Shown: positions 1-8,814 of the stretch, in pieces | Numbering within the stretch: the stretch's first letter is position 1 | Layout: each line of letters starts with the position of its first letter | Assembly: GCF_000222485.1 (NCBI RefSeq) | Contig: NC_015914.1 | Coordinates: 682,001-746,000 of the forward strand | Source of the DNA: Cyclobacterium marinum DSM 745 | Lineage (GTDB): Bacteria > Bacteroidota > Bacteroidia > Cytophagales > Cyclobacteriaceae | Reading direction: 5' to 3' | DNA: 64,000 bases | The notes under the pieces: model-generated | Databases searched by the model: none | What the model saw: only the letters and a program-made list of their open reading frames with translations | Told to the model about the DNA's origin: nothing | Made by a program: the position numbers and the translations under genes

Positions 1-1
1 A

Positions 2-1076
2 ATTACAACAGGACAATATTTTGGGGAAGGAACAGATTTACAAAATATTAGCTGTTTGTTTTTGGTCTATCCGTTTTCTTTTGAAGGAAAACTAATCCAA
101 TATATCGGCAGGGTGCAACGCTCGGAAATAAATCCGACCATTTATGATTATCGAGATTATAAGATTGATTATCTCAACAAACTTTTCTTAAAGCGAAATA
201 CTTATTATCGAAAAATTGACAAGCAGGCAACCTTGTTTGATGAACCAACGGACGAAATCACAACTTCAAAACACGTTTTAACTATAGAAAAGAAAATTAA
301 AGTTCCAATTGAGGAATTGGAGTTTCATTATGGAAGTCTAGCCTTCAAATATGCAGTTGTTGAGATGAATACCGAACTTCAATTTCAGGTTGAAAACATT
401 GAAATTAGACCAGAATTTGAGGTACTTAAACCCTATTTCATCAAAAGATTGAAGTCAAAAAATATTACCGTAGAATTGTTAGCCGAGTTTGAAAACGGAA
501 AATTGGTTTCTCAATTAGCACTATCAACTGATATTGACCGCATCAATAAAGAAGTGGTTGAGGGAGTGAAATTTCAATTTTTGAATAAAAGCTTGCTCAA
601 ACAATTCAGTACCAAAAATCAAAACATTTTGACTTCTGATGAATTACAAGAGCAGGATAAAATTTATTCAAACGCAGAAGAGGTATTGACTGAAATTCTT
701 AAAAATAAGCAATACAAACATTCTCAACACATTCAATATTTAGCAGAAAGACACGAGAGTTCAATAATGAAAATTCGTTTTGTCCTCAATCCATTTTCAT
801 TTGTATTTTTGCTTGCAGGAGACCAAAGTTATTTTATTGTTTTGGAAACCTTGGACACAGAAGAGGCAACTTACATTTGGCATGCCCCTAAAAATAAATC
901 GTCATTAATTGAAGAAGTCAAACAAATTGACAGCCAATTATGCACTATTAGAAAAAAAAGGAAGACAGGCATTTTTGGAAAATAATCCTGAAAACTTTAC
1001 TAGAATTATGCACGATTATTCAGATAACAAAAAAGGATTTATAATATGGAAATCAGCATTAGAAGAGATTGTTTAG
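2..1076 (+). pseudogene. Superfamily II helicase, C-terminal part, cut by the window edge and frameshifted
   Basis: The frame is open to the left edge, so the gene begins outside the window; a TTG at 56 is internal. Visible residues 3-12 (TGQYFGEGTD) match helicase motif V and residues 33-40 (QYIGRVQR) motif VI of DEAD/DEAH-type RecA domain 2. This stretch resembles the helicases of TOTE-type conflict elements, but the deciding N-terminal part is missing. About 230 residues of unassigned C-terminal region follow. The frame ends at 983-985, yet a run of eight A at 952-959 looks one base too long: with seven A the frame reads on through FLENNPENFTRI to a stop at 1074-1076. So the tail is probably frameshifted, by a real mutation or a sequence error. 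Helicase call firm, family member uncertain. Confidence 0.75.
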
Positions 1077-1264
1077 GATAGTGAGTATTTTACCATGGTT
1101 TAAATATCACATAATAGCACTCTTTTTGCACATTAGTTTCTTTTTTAAAAGTTATGGTTCCATTTTTTCATACCTTTTAAGAACAAACATTGGCAGTTAT
1201 TTTTGGATCTTTTAAAAGTTACAAGGGTATTGTGTGGAACTTTTCAATCACATGGTTACTTAAT

Positions 1265-1378
1265 TCATTCAGGATCTCCCCAAGCTTTCTTCACCTCGTT
1301 TGATTTTCTTTCTTCAGTAACTTTAACATACCGTTGAAAATTTTTGTAATCGGTATGCCCGGTAATCTTCATCACCGT
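1265..1378 (-). pseudogene. Tyrosine recombinase (integrase) C-terminal remnant
   Basis: The minus strand encodes 37 residues ending in a TGA stop at 1265-1267. They include KITGHTDYKNFQRYVKVTEE, the end of phage/ICE-type tyrosine recombinases: the GH pair holds the second catalytic histidine and the Tyr of the FQRY motif is the nucleophile. A stop at 1379-1381 and no recognisable upstream domain show that only the tail remains. It lies about 530 bp from a tmRNA 3' fragment, the usual arrangement for an element integrated at ssrA. The rest of 1077-1444 shows nothing else I can name. Confidence 0.7.
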
Positions 1379-1444
1379 TTATACAGGGGATTAAATCAAT
1401 TGAGAAAACTGTAGCATTTTCTCGGTACCATTCGTCTTAAATGT

Positions 1445-1795
1445 ATGAAGATTTATAAAGTTAAACCGTTACTATTTTTTCTCTTGCTGATTTTCTCCTG
1501 CGAAAACAACGTTGGCCCAAATAGAGAGGGTACCGCCGAGGTGGCCATCTCAGTAGCTTCAAGGGGAGGGTATCAGTTTCTCATCGAATTCGACGGCGAC
1601 CTTTATTTTCCTGAAAACTTACCAGAAGAATTTAGGGTGGTATCTCAGGAACCCATACCTGTAAACATCAAATTTCAAATCCTGGATAAAAAGGAAGACA
1701 TCTTTCAACCAGCTCCAAATGATGTGCCTATTTTTCTAATGTCTGTACCTGTGATTAATATATTATCGATCGAAAAAATTAAATCCATTTCCTAA
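1445..1795 (+). CDS. Small hypothetical lipoprotein
   Basis: 116 residues. The N-terminus has a short basic start, a hydrophobic core and a lipobox-like LIFSC with Cys at about residue 19, so export and lipid attachment are likely. The rest is mostly beta-prone sequence with no family I recognise; one conspicuous segment is GGYQFLIEFDGDLYF near residues 41-55. The gene sits alone between an integrase remnant and a tmRNA fragment, so it may be cargo of a decayed integrated element. The start is the first ATG after the upstream stop. The reading frame looks real because of the signal peptide, but the function is unknown. Confidence 0.5.
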   Translation: MKIYKVKPLLFFLLLIFSCENNVGPNREGTAEVAISVASRGGYQFLIEFDGDLYFPENLPEEFRVVSQEPIPVNIKFQILDKKEDIFQPAPNDVPIFLMSVPVINILSIEKIKSIS

Positions 1796-1905
1796 AGTTT
1801 CTGAACTTTACCTTTTAAAACCGAATTCGAAGACTTGGGTGTCGACTTGACAGTGATGCTCCCTGTGAGACTAGTAAGCAGGGCTAAGATTAGTGGTTAA
1901 GCTGG

Positions 1906-2017
1906 AAGTAGGCGTGTCAACCAACGGCTTTCGGTCTACAATTCAATAGTTAACTAAGCATGTAGACGGTACGGTGTTTCCCAATCTGGACGCGGGTTCG
2001 ACTCCCACCAGCTCCAC
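1906..2017 (+). ncRNA. ssrA: tmRNA (ssrA) 3'-end fragment, probable attachment-site duplicate
   Basis: The segment ends in the tRNA-like part of tmRNA: TAACTAAGCATGTAG at about 1951-1965, then the T-arm and acceptor strand GGACGCGGGTTCGACTCCCA and CCAGCTCCAC up to 2017. No 5' half (GGGGCTG acceptor strand) or tag-peptide frame is found upstream, where a lipoprotein gene lies. The T-stem has one C-A mismatch (GCGGG against CCCAC), as expected for an unselected copy. Known biology: integrative elements using ssrA leave a partial 3' copy at one end. The intact gene should lie elsewhere. The upstream boundary is approximate. Nothing further was identified in 2018-2228. Confidence 0.65.
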
Positions 2018-2228
2018 AAAAAGGGCTTGTTGGAAAATTCGATAAAATTTGACCACGTAAGGATAAACTAATCTCTTCGTGGTTAGTTTGTGTGTTTGTC
2101 TTCTGATCAGCAGTACAATTCGACTACGGTAAAGTGCAATTTGGTGGAGCATTGGGTAGGTTTTCTTTGACCTTTTATCCAATGGGCATAGGTATCCCAC
2201 GATAAAGATTTTTTGATCGTTTTTCTCT

Positions 2229-3581
2229 TTAGGCTGCCTTCTCTCTTGGTGCAGGCTCCTCCTGGTTTCTTTTCTTTGCGATTTTTACCGCGTTGGCCGC
2301 CATGGTTGCAAAAAGCACCATCAGCTTCTCCCGTTTTTCTCCCCGGACTTTAATTTTTCTAAGCCCGTAATGATCTTTGTGGGTTCCGAAAATACCTTCC
2401 GTTACCGTTGCCCTTTGCTTTGATATTTCGCTGCTGAGTATTTTTTCAGCTTTGGAGTGGTTTTTAGGACCCTTTTTGGGGAAGCAGGTGAATATGCTGT
2501 TTCCGGTACAGTATCTTCTGTTTTCGTTGGTGGCATATATTCGGTCTGCGCCAAGCTGTGTTGTTCCCTTGAAAACTGTTTTGTGTTTCACCACGGAGAT
2601 TTTCAGCCTTTTACATTCATTGAAGTTTCTGAAACTCATCTTATCTATAAAAGAGAGCCCGTCGACCTGCAGCATGTGTACCTTCATTCCGAACTCCACG
2701 GGTTTGTTTTCTTTTCCCCTTACTATTGGCCTGACATAGGGTTTGTGAAGGGAAACGATCCTGTCTTTGAGCTCAGATGGTTTGTGGGTCAACAAAAATG
2801 TCTGCTGTACCAGAATTTTCTTGATGGTTCTCAAACAGGCAAAATCTTCCGGCCTCATACATTCTCCCCTGAACATATCCATTATTTGCTGAAGTTGCTC
2901 GATTCCTTTTTCCAACAGGTAGACCAGCGATTTCCTTCTGCGAAGCGTCTCTTTATGGGTATTCCTCCTTTTCCTGAAATAGACAAGCTGCTTAATCTTC
3001 TGTTCCCGGTATTTAGAACGCGGCCTTTTGGTCTTCAGGATCTTGCACAACCTGAAAAGTTGCTTTTCAAACACCCATTCACAGCACTCCCACAAAAGTT
3101 TCACATCGGTAGGAAAGCGGATATAGCTCTCGTAGCAGGTGGCATCCATGAGAAGTACATGGGAATTGTTCACATCCTTTTTCCAGTGGTTGAGCAGTAC
3201 TGACTGAACCTGTTCCCATTCACAGTGATCTTCAATATAGGCCCTTATCCCTGTCATAAGGGTATAATCCCTGATCTGTTTGTCCTCGGCCAGAAGTTTG
3301 CCGCAGAACAGCTGCAAACTGTAATCTGTATTGAACCTTTCGATGAGCTGTCTGTCGCTGACATTGAGGTAGGCTTTGAGGAACATCATGCCAAACATTC
3401 CCTTGGCATCAAACCACCTGGGAGCGCCCGGACCTGTATTCTCTGCCGGAAGACATCCTGCGAGCTCATCCCAGGGGATGGAATCTTTTATCTGGCCAAA
3501 CAACGAATTCTTAAAAAAATGATATTTTGGAGAATATCCGTCGAAGTCTTTGAAAATCTGTAGTTGCGCTGTATCTTTCAT
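2229..3581 (-). CDS. DDE transposase of an IS4/IS5/IS1182-like insertion sequence
   Basis: 450 residues, full length for its type. The N-terminal third (about 25-125) matches the DUF772 transposase domain (FLKAYLNVSDRQLIERFNTD). The acidic triad can be placed at D146 (LLMDATCYES), D346 (GADRIYATNENR) and E395 (TEGIFGTHKDHYGL), the last followed by the RG-rich segment typical of IS5-like enzymes. A long basic insertion at about 180-225 separates the first two motifs. The frame is intact, so the element may still be active. I could not fix terminal inverted repeats: AGGGCTT occurs near 2022 and, inverted, near 3730-3760, but the match is short. IS family assignment is therefore tentative. Confidence 0.85.
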   Translation of the reverse strand: MKDTAQLQIFKDFDGYSPKYHFFKNSLFGQIKDSIPWDELAGCLPAENTGPGAPRWFDAKGMFGMMFLKAYLNVSDRQLIERFNTDYSLQLFCGKLLAEDKQIRDYTLMTGIRAYIEDHCEWEQVQSVLLNHWKKDVNNSHVLLMDATCYESYIRFPTDVKLLWECCEWVFEKQLFRLCKILKTKRPRSKYREQKIKQLVYFRKRRNTHKETLRRRKSLVYLLEKGIEQLQQIMDMFRGECMRPEDFACLRTIKKILVQQTFLLTHKPSELKDRIVSLHKPYVRPIVRGKENKPVEFGMKVHMLQVDGLSFIDKMSFRNFNECKRLKISVVKHKTVFKGTTQLGADRIYATNENRRYCTGNSIFTCFPKKGPKNHSKAEKILSSEISKQRATVTEGIFGTHKDHYGLRKIKVRGEKREKLMVLFATMAANAVKIAKKRNQEEPAPREKAA

Positions 3582-3616
3582 AGTATTTTATTCTGCAACC
3601 TTAAAATACAAAAAAG

Positions 3617-3658
3617 AAAACCCCGAAAAAAGCTTTAAACAGCCAAATTCGGGGTTTT
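3617..3658. terminator. Perfect hairpin just upstream of the transposase
   Basis: Arms at 3617-3627 and 3648-3658 are an 11-bp perfect inverted repeat built on CCCCGAA/TTCGGGG, flanked by A-rich and T-rich runs so that it reads as an intrinsic terminator on both strands. It lies 36 bp before the transposase start and could block transcription entering the insertion sequence from outside. Confidence 0.6.
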
Positions 3659-3725
3659 TATGTTATATTTTTGTTATTTATTCTACTGGTTATCAAGCAA
3701 TTAATAAATCAGCAAGAAGCCCCAA

Positions 3726-3763
3726 AAAAGCCCTGATTACATTAAGAAGTAGTCAGGGCTTTT
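3726..3763. terminator. Bidirectional terminator-like hairpin
   Basis: Arms 3726-3740 and 3749-3763 pair over 15 bp with one G-T wobble (core AGCCCTGA/TCAGGGCT) and end in T-rich sequence on both sides. It may mark the outer edge of the insertion sequence or end transcription from 4098. Confidence 0.55.
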
Positions 3764-4097
3764 GTTTTATTGTAATGATACTTATCAACCTTAGAATAAT
3801 CTAAATATACCCAAAAAAAAAGGGGGTAAAGGGATTGTCCCTACCTAAGTCAGTAGGGATTTCAGACCCAAACTTTCTAAAATATCAAGTTGAAATAGAA
3901 TTACTTTTCCGTATACCCCCTAAACCATTTGGAGACTTGTGGAAATTAAAATTGAATGCTGAGTGGGTGAAATTGAAACGAGCTGCCTCAGTTTAAGGTC
4001 AGTTACGACACTCGCCAACCTTTGAAAACACCGAAATCTGGTTATAGCAATTTTAGGTTTCAGACCTAATATCTAGAAAAGAAGATAAAATGATTTT
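3764..4097. other. Intergenic stretch without a gene
   Basis: No coding frame is supported. A small 7-bp hairpin (TCCCTAC/GTAGGGA) lies near 3837-3858. Nothing else is recognisable. Confidence 0.4.
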
Positions 4098-6242
4098 CTA
4101 TTCCTTTTCCATATTCTTCGCTACCTGCGCATCAAAGGCTTCCAATATACTTGAAGGCAGCTTGGCTTTTTGTTTCCAGGAATCCTCTCCATACACACCA
4201 ATATTGTCAAGGTCAAAAACCTCAAAATTTATGCGTTTGATGGCACGCTTGTTTTTGAACTCGAAATTGAAGTTTTCCGCATCCTTGAAACGGGAATCTA
4301 AAATAAGGCTGTGTTGATCGTGCCCAAACTTCTGCCATTCTGCAAAACTTTTACCGTTGAAGTCATACTCCTCTCCCCCCGTATTCCAATACATATTGTT
4401 ATCCATGGCAATATCAATCTTTTCCCAAGCACCTTTCAAAACTACCCCCTCATCAAATAGGATGATATTATTGGTGAAATCAAAAGATCGGTGATCCTCC
4501 ACCCTAGTACACTGCGCCTGATACATCTTGGCAAAGGCGAAAATATTATTTCGAATGATATTGTTTGCACCGTAATGCTGATGAAAACCACCTGTTTTGG
4601 TACTGTAAACCAGGTTATTTTCCATTACAATATCAGATGAACCCTCATCAGTATACAATCCCCAGCCACCATACGAATAGGCATGAACGTGATGAACAAT
4701 ATTATTACTGATTACTGTGCCTTCTGATTTGCCTAAGGTATAAATGGCTGCCATATCACTAAGCAAAGTCCAACCTATATGGTGGATATGGTTATTGACG
4801 ATCCTATTTCTTTTGGCAGTGCTTTCAGCATATCCCCACACCCAACCAACAGAGACTCCAGTATAATAAAAATTTCCAATGTCATTGTTACTAACCTCAT
4901 TGTCTGAGCTATGTCCTACCCATACCCCTACTGCAGAAGGATATTCCAAGCCCCCTGATTGGATAATGTTATTGTGCAATTTAATATGAGAGGTATGGTC
5001 TAACCCTTCTCTAGACTTAAAGTCCCCAAGGTAAATCCCACCTCCTCCTAGGTCATGTAAATAACTGTTCTCCACTGTAGAATTATGGCAGGCCTTGCCA
5101 TACCATAAGGCGTGTTGACCGGTCTTTGAAATCTCGCAATCTACAAAGTCAACATGATTTACACCTTCAAGCATCACGGCGGCATTGATCAAGGCAGCAG
5201 CTTGATTAGGTTCAGAACCTGTTGGAGGAACTGCATAATGGCAATGCATAAAAGAAAGGCCTTCAAAACGAACATGTTCAACAGGTTTACCATTTGAAGG
5301 ATCTCCTTTTACCACAATCAAATTTTCCAGTACAGGGGCAACTACCCCCGCATCTTCAGGCCGCTCTCCCGGTCGTGGCATATAAAAAAGGGTGCCTTTC
5401 GGATTTAGATACCATTCTCCGGGTTCATCCAGTGCTGCAGCAAAATTTTCGAATACGATCCTTCCTCCCTCCTTTAGTGGATTCCAAGGTTTCATCCCTT
5501 TTCCTGAGGTATACACTCTGGCACTATCCTTATCCAGATTATCAATGTGTCGCATAGTGAAATCCCATTTATGATAGGCCCTGAAACGCACATTCCCTAA
5601 CTCTTCCGCTTGGATACCCATAAGATGAGAGAAATTGTCTTCATCAAAAGTAAGGATTTGCTGTGCTTTTTCTACTACCCTGCCTGAACCCTTGATCCAA
5701 TCATTTTGCTTCACTGCCCCTATGTACATAAAATCTTCGTTAGGGGTACGCGCCAAGGTGGCCCTTTTACCGTTGACATAAAGTTGATCAAACCGCCATT
5801 TGTATAGGCGACTTTCAAGTAAATCCAATTCCCAGATTCCTTTGTCGTTTACCTTAAACCCACTTAGTTTTTTCCCACCGCTAAATACTGGTTTTTCATC
5901 TTTAAAGGCCTTGTAGACCACAGGAGCTTCTGCCGACCCTCCGTCTTCAGGATACAATTCCAAAGGGGATGACATACTGTATGCCCCACCTCTTATCAGT
6001 ACGGTAACCGGATCAGTATTCGGATTGCCCTTCTTTTGTTTTCTTATCCAATTACGAGCAGCAGTTAGACTGGACAAAGGCTGGTCTATAGTGCCCGGGT
6101 TTTTATCATCTCCATTTGGTGCCACATAGATTGTAAGCCCATTTTCTTTGACCTGATTTGATATTGCAAAGACTAGGGGGGAAAAATGCAGGAGAAATAT
6201 TAACAATAGCCCCACTGTAGCGTATAATTTCGTAGTATTCAT
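4098..6242 (-). CDS. Secreted right-handed beta-helix protein, possible polysaccharide-active enzyme
   Basis: 714 residues with an N-terminal signal peptide (hydrophobic LLLIFLLHFSPLVFA, cleavage after about residue 26). Residues 38-75 (IYVAPNGDDKNPGTIDQPLS) form the DUF1565-like entry strand common to pectate-lyase-fold proteins. From about 315 to 600 there are repeated N-rich rungs such as NNIIQSGG, NNDIGNF, NNIVHHVHA and NNLVYST, the hallmark of a parallel beta-helix. Large two-domain proteins of this shape in Bacteroidota include GH141-type glycosidases, so a role in breaking down complex polysaccharide is plausible, but I see no diagnostic active site. It stands alone, with the 555-bp repeat array beginning about 100 bp upstream of its start, so the array may overlap its promoter region. 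Confidence 0.8.
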   Translation of the reverse strand: MNTTKLYATVGLLLIFLLHFSPLVFAISNQVKENGLTIYVAPNGDDKNPGTIDQPLSSLTAARNWIRKQKKGNPNTDPVTVLIRGGAYSMSSPLELYPEDGGSAEAPVVYKAFKDEKPVFSGGKKLSGFKVNDKGIWELDLLESRLYKWRFDQLYVNGKRATLARTPNEDFMYIGAVKQNDWIKGSGRVVEKAQQILTFDEDNFSHLMGIQAEELGNVRFRAYHKWDFTMRHIDNLDKDSARVYTSGKGMKPWNPLKEGGRIVFENFAAALDEPGEWYLNPKGTLFYMPRPGERPEDAGVVAPVLENLIVVKGDPSNGKPVEHVRFEGLSFMHCHYAVPPTGSEPNQAAALINAAVMLEGVNHVDFVDCEISKTGQHALWYGKACHNSTVENSYLHDLGGGGIYLGDFKSREGLDHTSHIKLHNNIIQSGGLEYPSAVGVWVGHSSDNEVSNNDIGNFYYTGVSVGWVWGYAESTAKRNRIVNNHIHHIGWTLLSDMAAIYTLGKSEGTVISNNIVHHVHAYSYGGWGLYTDEGSSDIVMENNLVYSTKTGGFHQHYGANNIIRNNIFAFAKMYQAQCTRVEDHRSFDFTNNIILFDEGVVLKGAWEKIDIAMDNNMYWNTGGEEYDFNGKSFAEWQKFGHDQHSLILDSRFKDAENFNFEFKNKRAIKRINFEVFDLDNIGVYGEDSWKQKAKLPSSILEAFDAQVAKNMEKE

Positions 6243-6343
6243 TGTTTTTGTCCTTAGGAAATTGAATTTAAGCCAATTTACAACTATAGGTCGAACATTT
6301 CCATTCAGGGGTAGATTTTCATTGAAATGCCGAAGGTCTAAAT

Positions 6344-8009
6344 GATTTTGTCAGCATTGTTGCTAAAATACGGCAATAATACCGCCAAATCAAAATATGT
6401 ATAATCTTCCTTTCAAAGGGATGACATCCTTGGCTGTAGTATTGCGCCCCGTCAGGGCTTGGTGTGATCTTAAGACTTGGTGCGCTTCTTTGATTAAGAA
6501 TTGGTAATTTATGGTTTAAGGGTTCAGTCAGTACATAGCTGGTTTGGTAAAATTATACTTTACGACAACACGGTATTTTAGCCATTTTGCAGCCTTCAAA
6601 GATTATGGTTTTTGGTGCAGGATGGAAGGCGTTAAAAAAATGAGTTAGCTCCAATAAGGAGATCCACTCATTTTTAGCCTGGAGTCCCGCACCAAAAATC
6701 AAATGATGGTAAAGTAAATGAAATATATTCCATACACCTTGTCCATCATTTGAAATAAGATTTGACAGCCTTGATTTTTTTGGTTCGTTTTTTTATCAAG
6801 AAAAAAATGAACAGTGGATATACAAAAAAATCACCCCATCCCCGTAAAATCTAGGTGTTAAGGCCAATTCATGAAATGGAGAAAAAAGTCATCAGAATGA
6901 TTTTGTCAGCATTGTTGCGAAAAAATGGCAACAATACCGCCAAAATCAAAACTTGTATAATCTTCCTCATCAAGGGCTGACACCCTTGGCTGTGGTATTG
7001 CGCCCCGTCAGGGCTTGGTGTAATCATAGGTCTTTGTGTACGATTTTGGTAAGGAATGGGTAGGTTATGGTTTCAGGGGTCAGTCAGTGAATTGATGGTT
7101 TGGTAAAATTATACTTTACGACAACACGGTATTTTAGCCATTTTCCGGCCTTCAAAGATTATGGTTTTTGGTGCAGGATGGAAGGCGTTAAAAAAATGAG
7201 TTAGCTCCAATAAGGAGATCCACTCATTTTTAGCCTGGAGTCCTGCACTAAAAATCAAATGATGGTAAGTAAATGAAATATATTCCATTCACCTTGTCCA
7301 TCATTTGAAATAAGATTTGACAGCCTTGATTTTTTTGGTTCGTTTTTTTATCAAGAAAAAAATGAACAGTGGATATACAGAAAAATCACCTCATCCCCGT
7401 AAAATCTAGGTGTTAAGGCCAATTCATGAAATGGAGAAAAAAGTCATCAGAATGATTTTGTCAGCATTGTTGCGAAAAAATGGCAACAATACCGCCAAAA
7501 TCGAAATGTATATAATCTTCCTCACCAAGGGCTGATACCCTTGGCTGTGGTATTGGGCCCAGTCAGGGCTTGGTGTAATCCTAAGACTTGGTGCGCTTCT
7601 TTGATTAAGAATTGGTAATTTATGGTTTAAGGGTTCAGCCAGTACATTGCTGGTTTGGTTGACTTAAACTTTACGATAGCATGTTATTTTAGACATTTTT
7701 CGGCCTTCAAAGATTATGGTTTTTGGTGCAGGATGGAAGGCGTTAAAAAAATGAGTTAGCTCCAAAAAGGAGATCCACTCATTTTTAGCGTGGAATTCTG
7801 CACCAAAAATCAAATGATGGTAAAGTAAATGAAATATATTCCATACACCTTGTCCATCATTTGAAATAAGATTTGACAGCCTTGATTTTTTTGGTTCGTT
7901 TTTTTATCAAGAAAAAAATGAACAATGGATATACAGAAAAATCACCCCATCCCCGTAAAATCTAGGTGTTAAGGCCAATTCATGAAATGGAGAAAAAAGT
8001 CATCAGAAT
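6344..8009. repeat. Tandem array of three 555-bp structured repeat units
   Basis: Near-identical units begin at 6344, 6899 and 7454 (periods 555, 555, 556). Each starts with the near-palindrome GATTTTGTCAGCATTGTTGC...GCAACAATACCGCCAAAATC, continues with a two-hairpin module (CAAGGG/CCCTTG and a second GC-rich hairpin) shared with the 21-kb array, and then has a 385-bp extension unique to this array. The extension holds further inverted repeats: TTTTTGGTGCAGGA with TCCTGCACCAAAAA enclosing AAAAATGAGT/ACTCATTTTT; CAAATGATGG/CCATCATTTG; and GTTCGTTTTTTT against AAAAAAATGAAC. No coding frame is conserved across units. Nothing is recognised in 8059-8355. Confidence 0.9.
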
Positions 8010-8058
8010 GACTTTTTCAGCATTGTTGCGAAAAAAAAGAAACAGTACCGCCAAAATC
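8010..8058. repeat. Terminal degenerate copy of the array palindrome
   Basis: GACTTTTTCAGCATTGTTGC followed by a damaged right arm (AAACAGTACCGCCAAAATC). It closes the 555-bp array, so the array has palindromes at both ends, the same design as the 21-kb array. Confidence 0.75.
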
Positions 8059-8355
8059 AAAGGAAGAAAATTTCACAAATCCCCAGGCTGACCAACGTGG
8101 TAGGAATATGGGCCCTGGCGGGCTCCTTTATTTATCGATAATAACATCCATATCAATTTTGGCCTTATAACCTATTATTTTTGTCCTGGGATACTAAACT
8201 CTAACCGGAATGAGTATTTGGCCTCGAACTGCTCTATTATTAGAAAATCCCAACGATGGCTACACCCAAAGATTAATGATCCGGCTGATTCATTTCGTAT
8301 TGGTCAGCCTGAGCATTTTTGTGTTTTGGCCTGTCAGGAATTTGCATTATTGCAA

Positions 8356-8814
8356 TCATATGGACTTAATATTTCGCAGTTTTTTTATATAACTAGCTGG
8401 TAGTCCTGCAATAGTTGCCCCTTCAATAATCCAGTCCAAATATTTCTTGGTTGGTAGAAAAGACCCTTTAGGACTGGCGATATAAGTGAAGCAATCCACA
8501 TTTTGATTCGAAAGGGTAGAAACTGTAACTACCTCTCGATTATATGCATCATCATTCGGGCTCTCAATTTTATCGAGATTCTCAATATCAGGTACAATCA
8601 TCGCATAGAGAAGTCCATAGACTACAGCTCCGGCCTTCTGTTCGATACTGGCTACTCCCCCATCTTCATAGTCACCTTGCCTGTTAAAAACCAGTTGGTA
8701 GTCTTCTAGTTTTGCAATAGAGTCTATCAACAGAGCAGAGGGACATCTCTTGAGCATCCTTGTTTCGAGCATGTTGGATCCGAAAGCAAAATATAGTACG
8801 TAGTTGTTTTTCAC
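8356..8814 (-). CDS. Gamma-glutamylcyclotransferase-like (AIG2/GGCT fold) protein
   Basis: 152 residues, normal for the family. The signature YFAFGSNM at residues 8-15 forms the nucleotide-like substrate loop, and E84 in LDKIESPNDDAYNREVV sits where the general-acid/base glutamate of GGCT enzymes is found. Such enzymes release 5-oxoproline from gamma-glutamyl amines; the true substrate cannot be read from sequence. The start codon overlaps the stop of the upstream gene by 4 bp (8811-8814), which implies translational coupling with the membrane protein at 8811-9626. No signal peptide, so it should be cytosolic. Family call is secure, substrate unknown. Confidence 0.85.
   Translation of the reverse strand: MKNNYVLYFAFGSNMLETRMLKRCPSALLIDSIAKLEDYQLVFNRQGDYEDGGVASIEQKAGAVVYGLLYAMIVPDIENLDKIESPNDDAYNREVVTVSTLSNQNVDCFTYIASPKGSFLPTKKYLDWIIEGATIAGLPASYIKKLRNIKSI

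Noticed and set aside
1943..2200. Minus-strand frame of 85 codons
   Set aside because: It is antisense to the tmRNA fragment and has no protein-like features.
2377..3563. Long plus-strand frames inside the transposase gene
   Set aside because: They are antisense shadows of an intact, recognisable transposase.
8210..8403. Two overlapping 60-codon plus-strand frames
   Set aside because: No start context, signal or family; they run into the 3' end of the GGCT-like gene.
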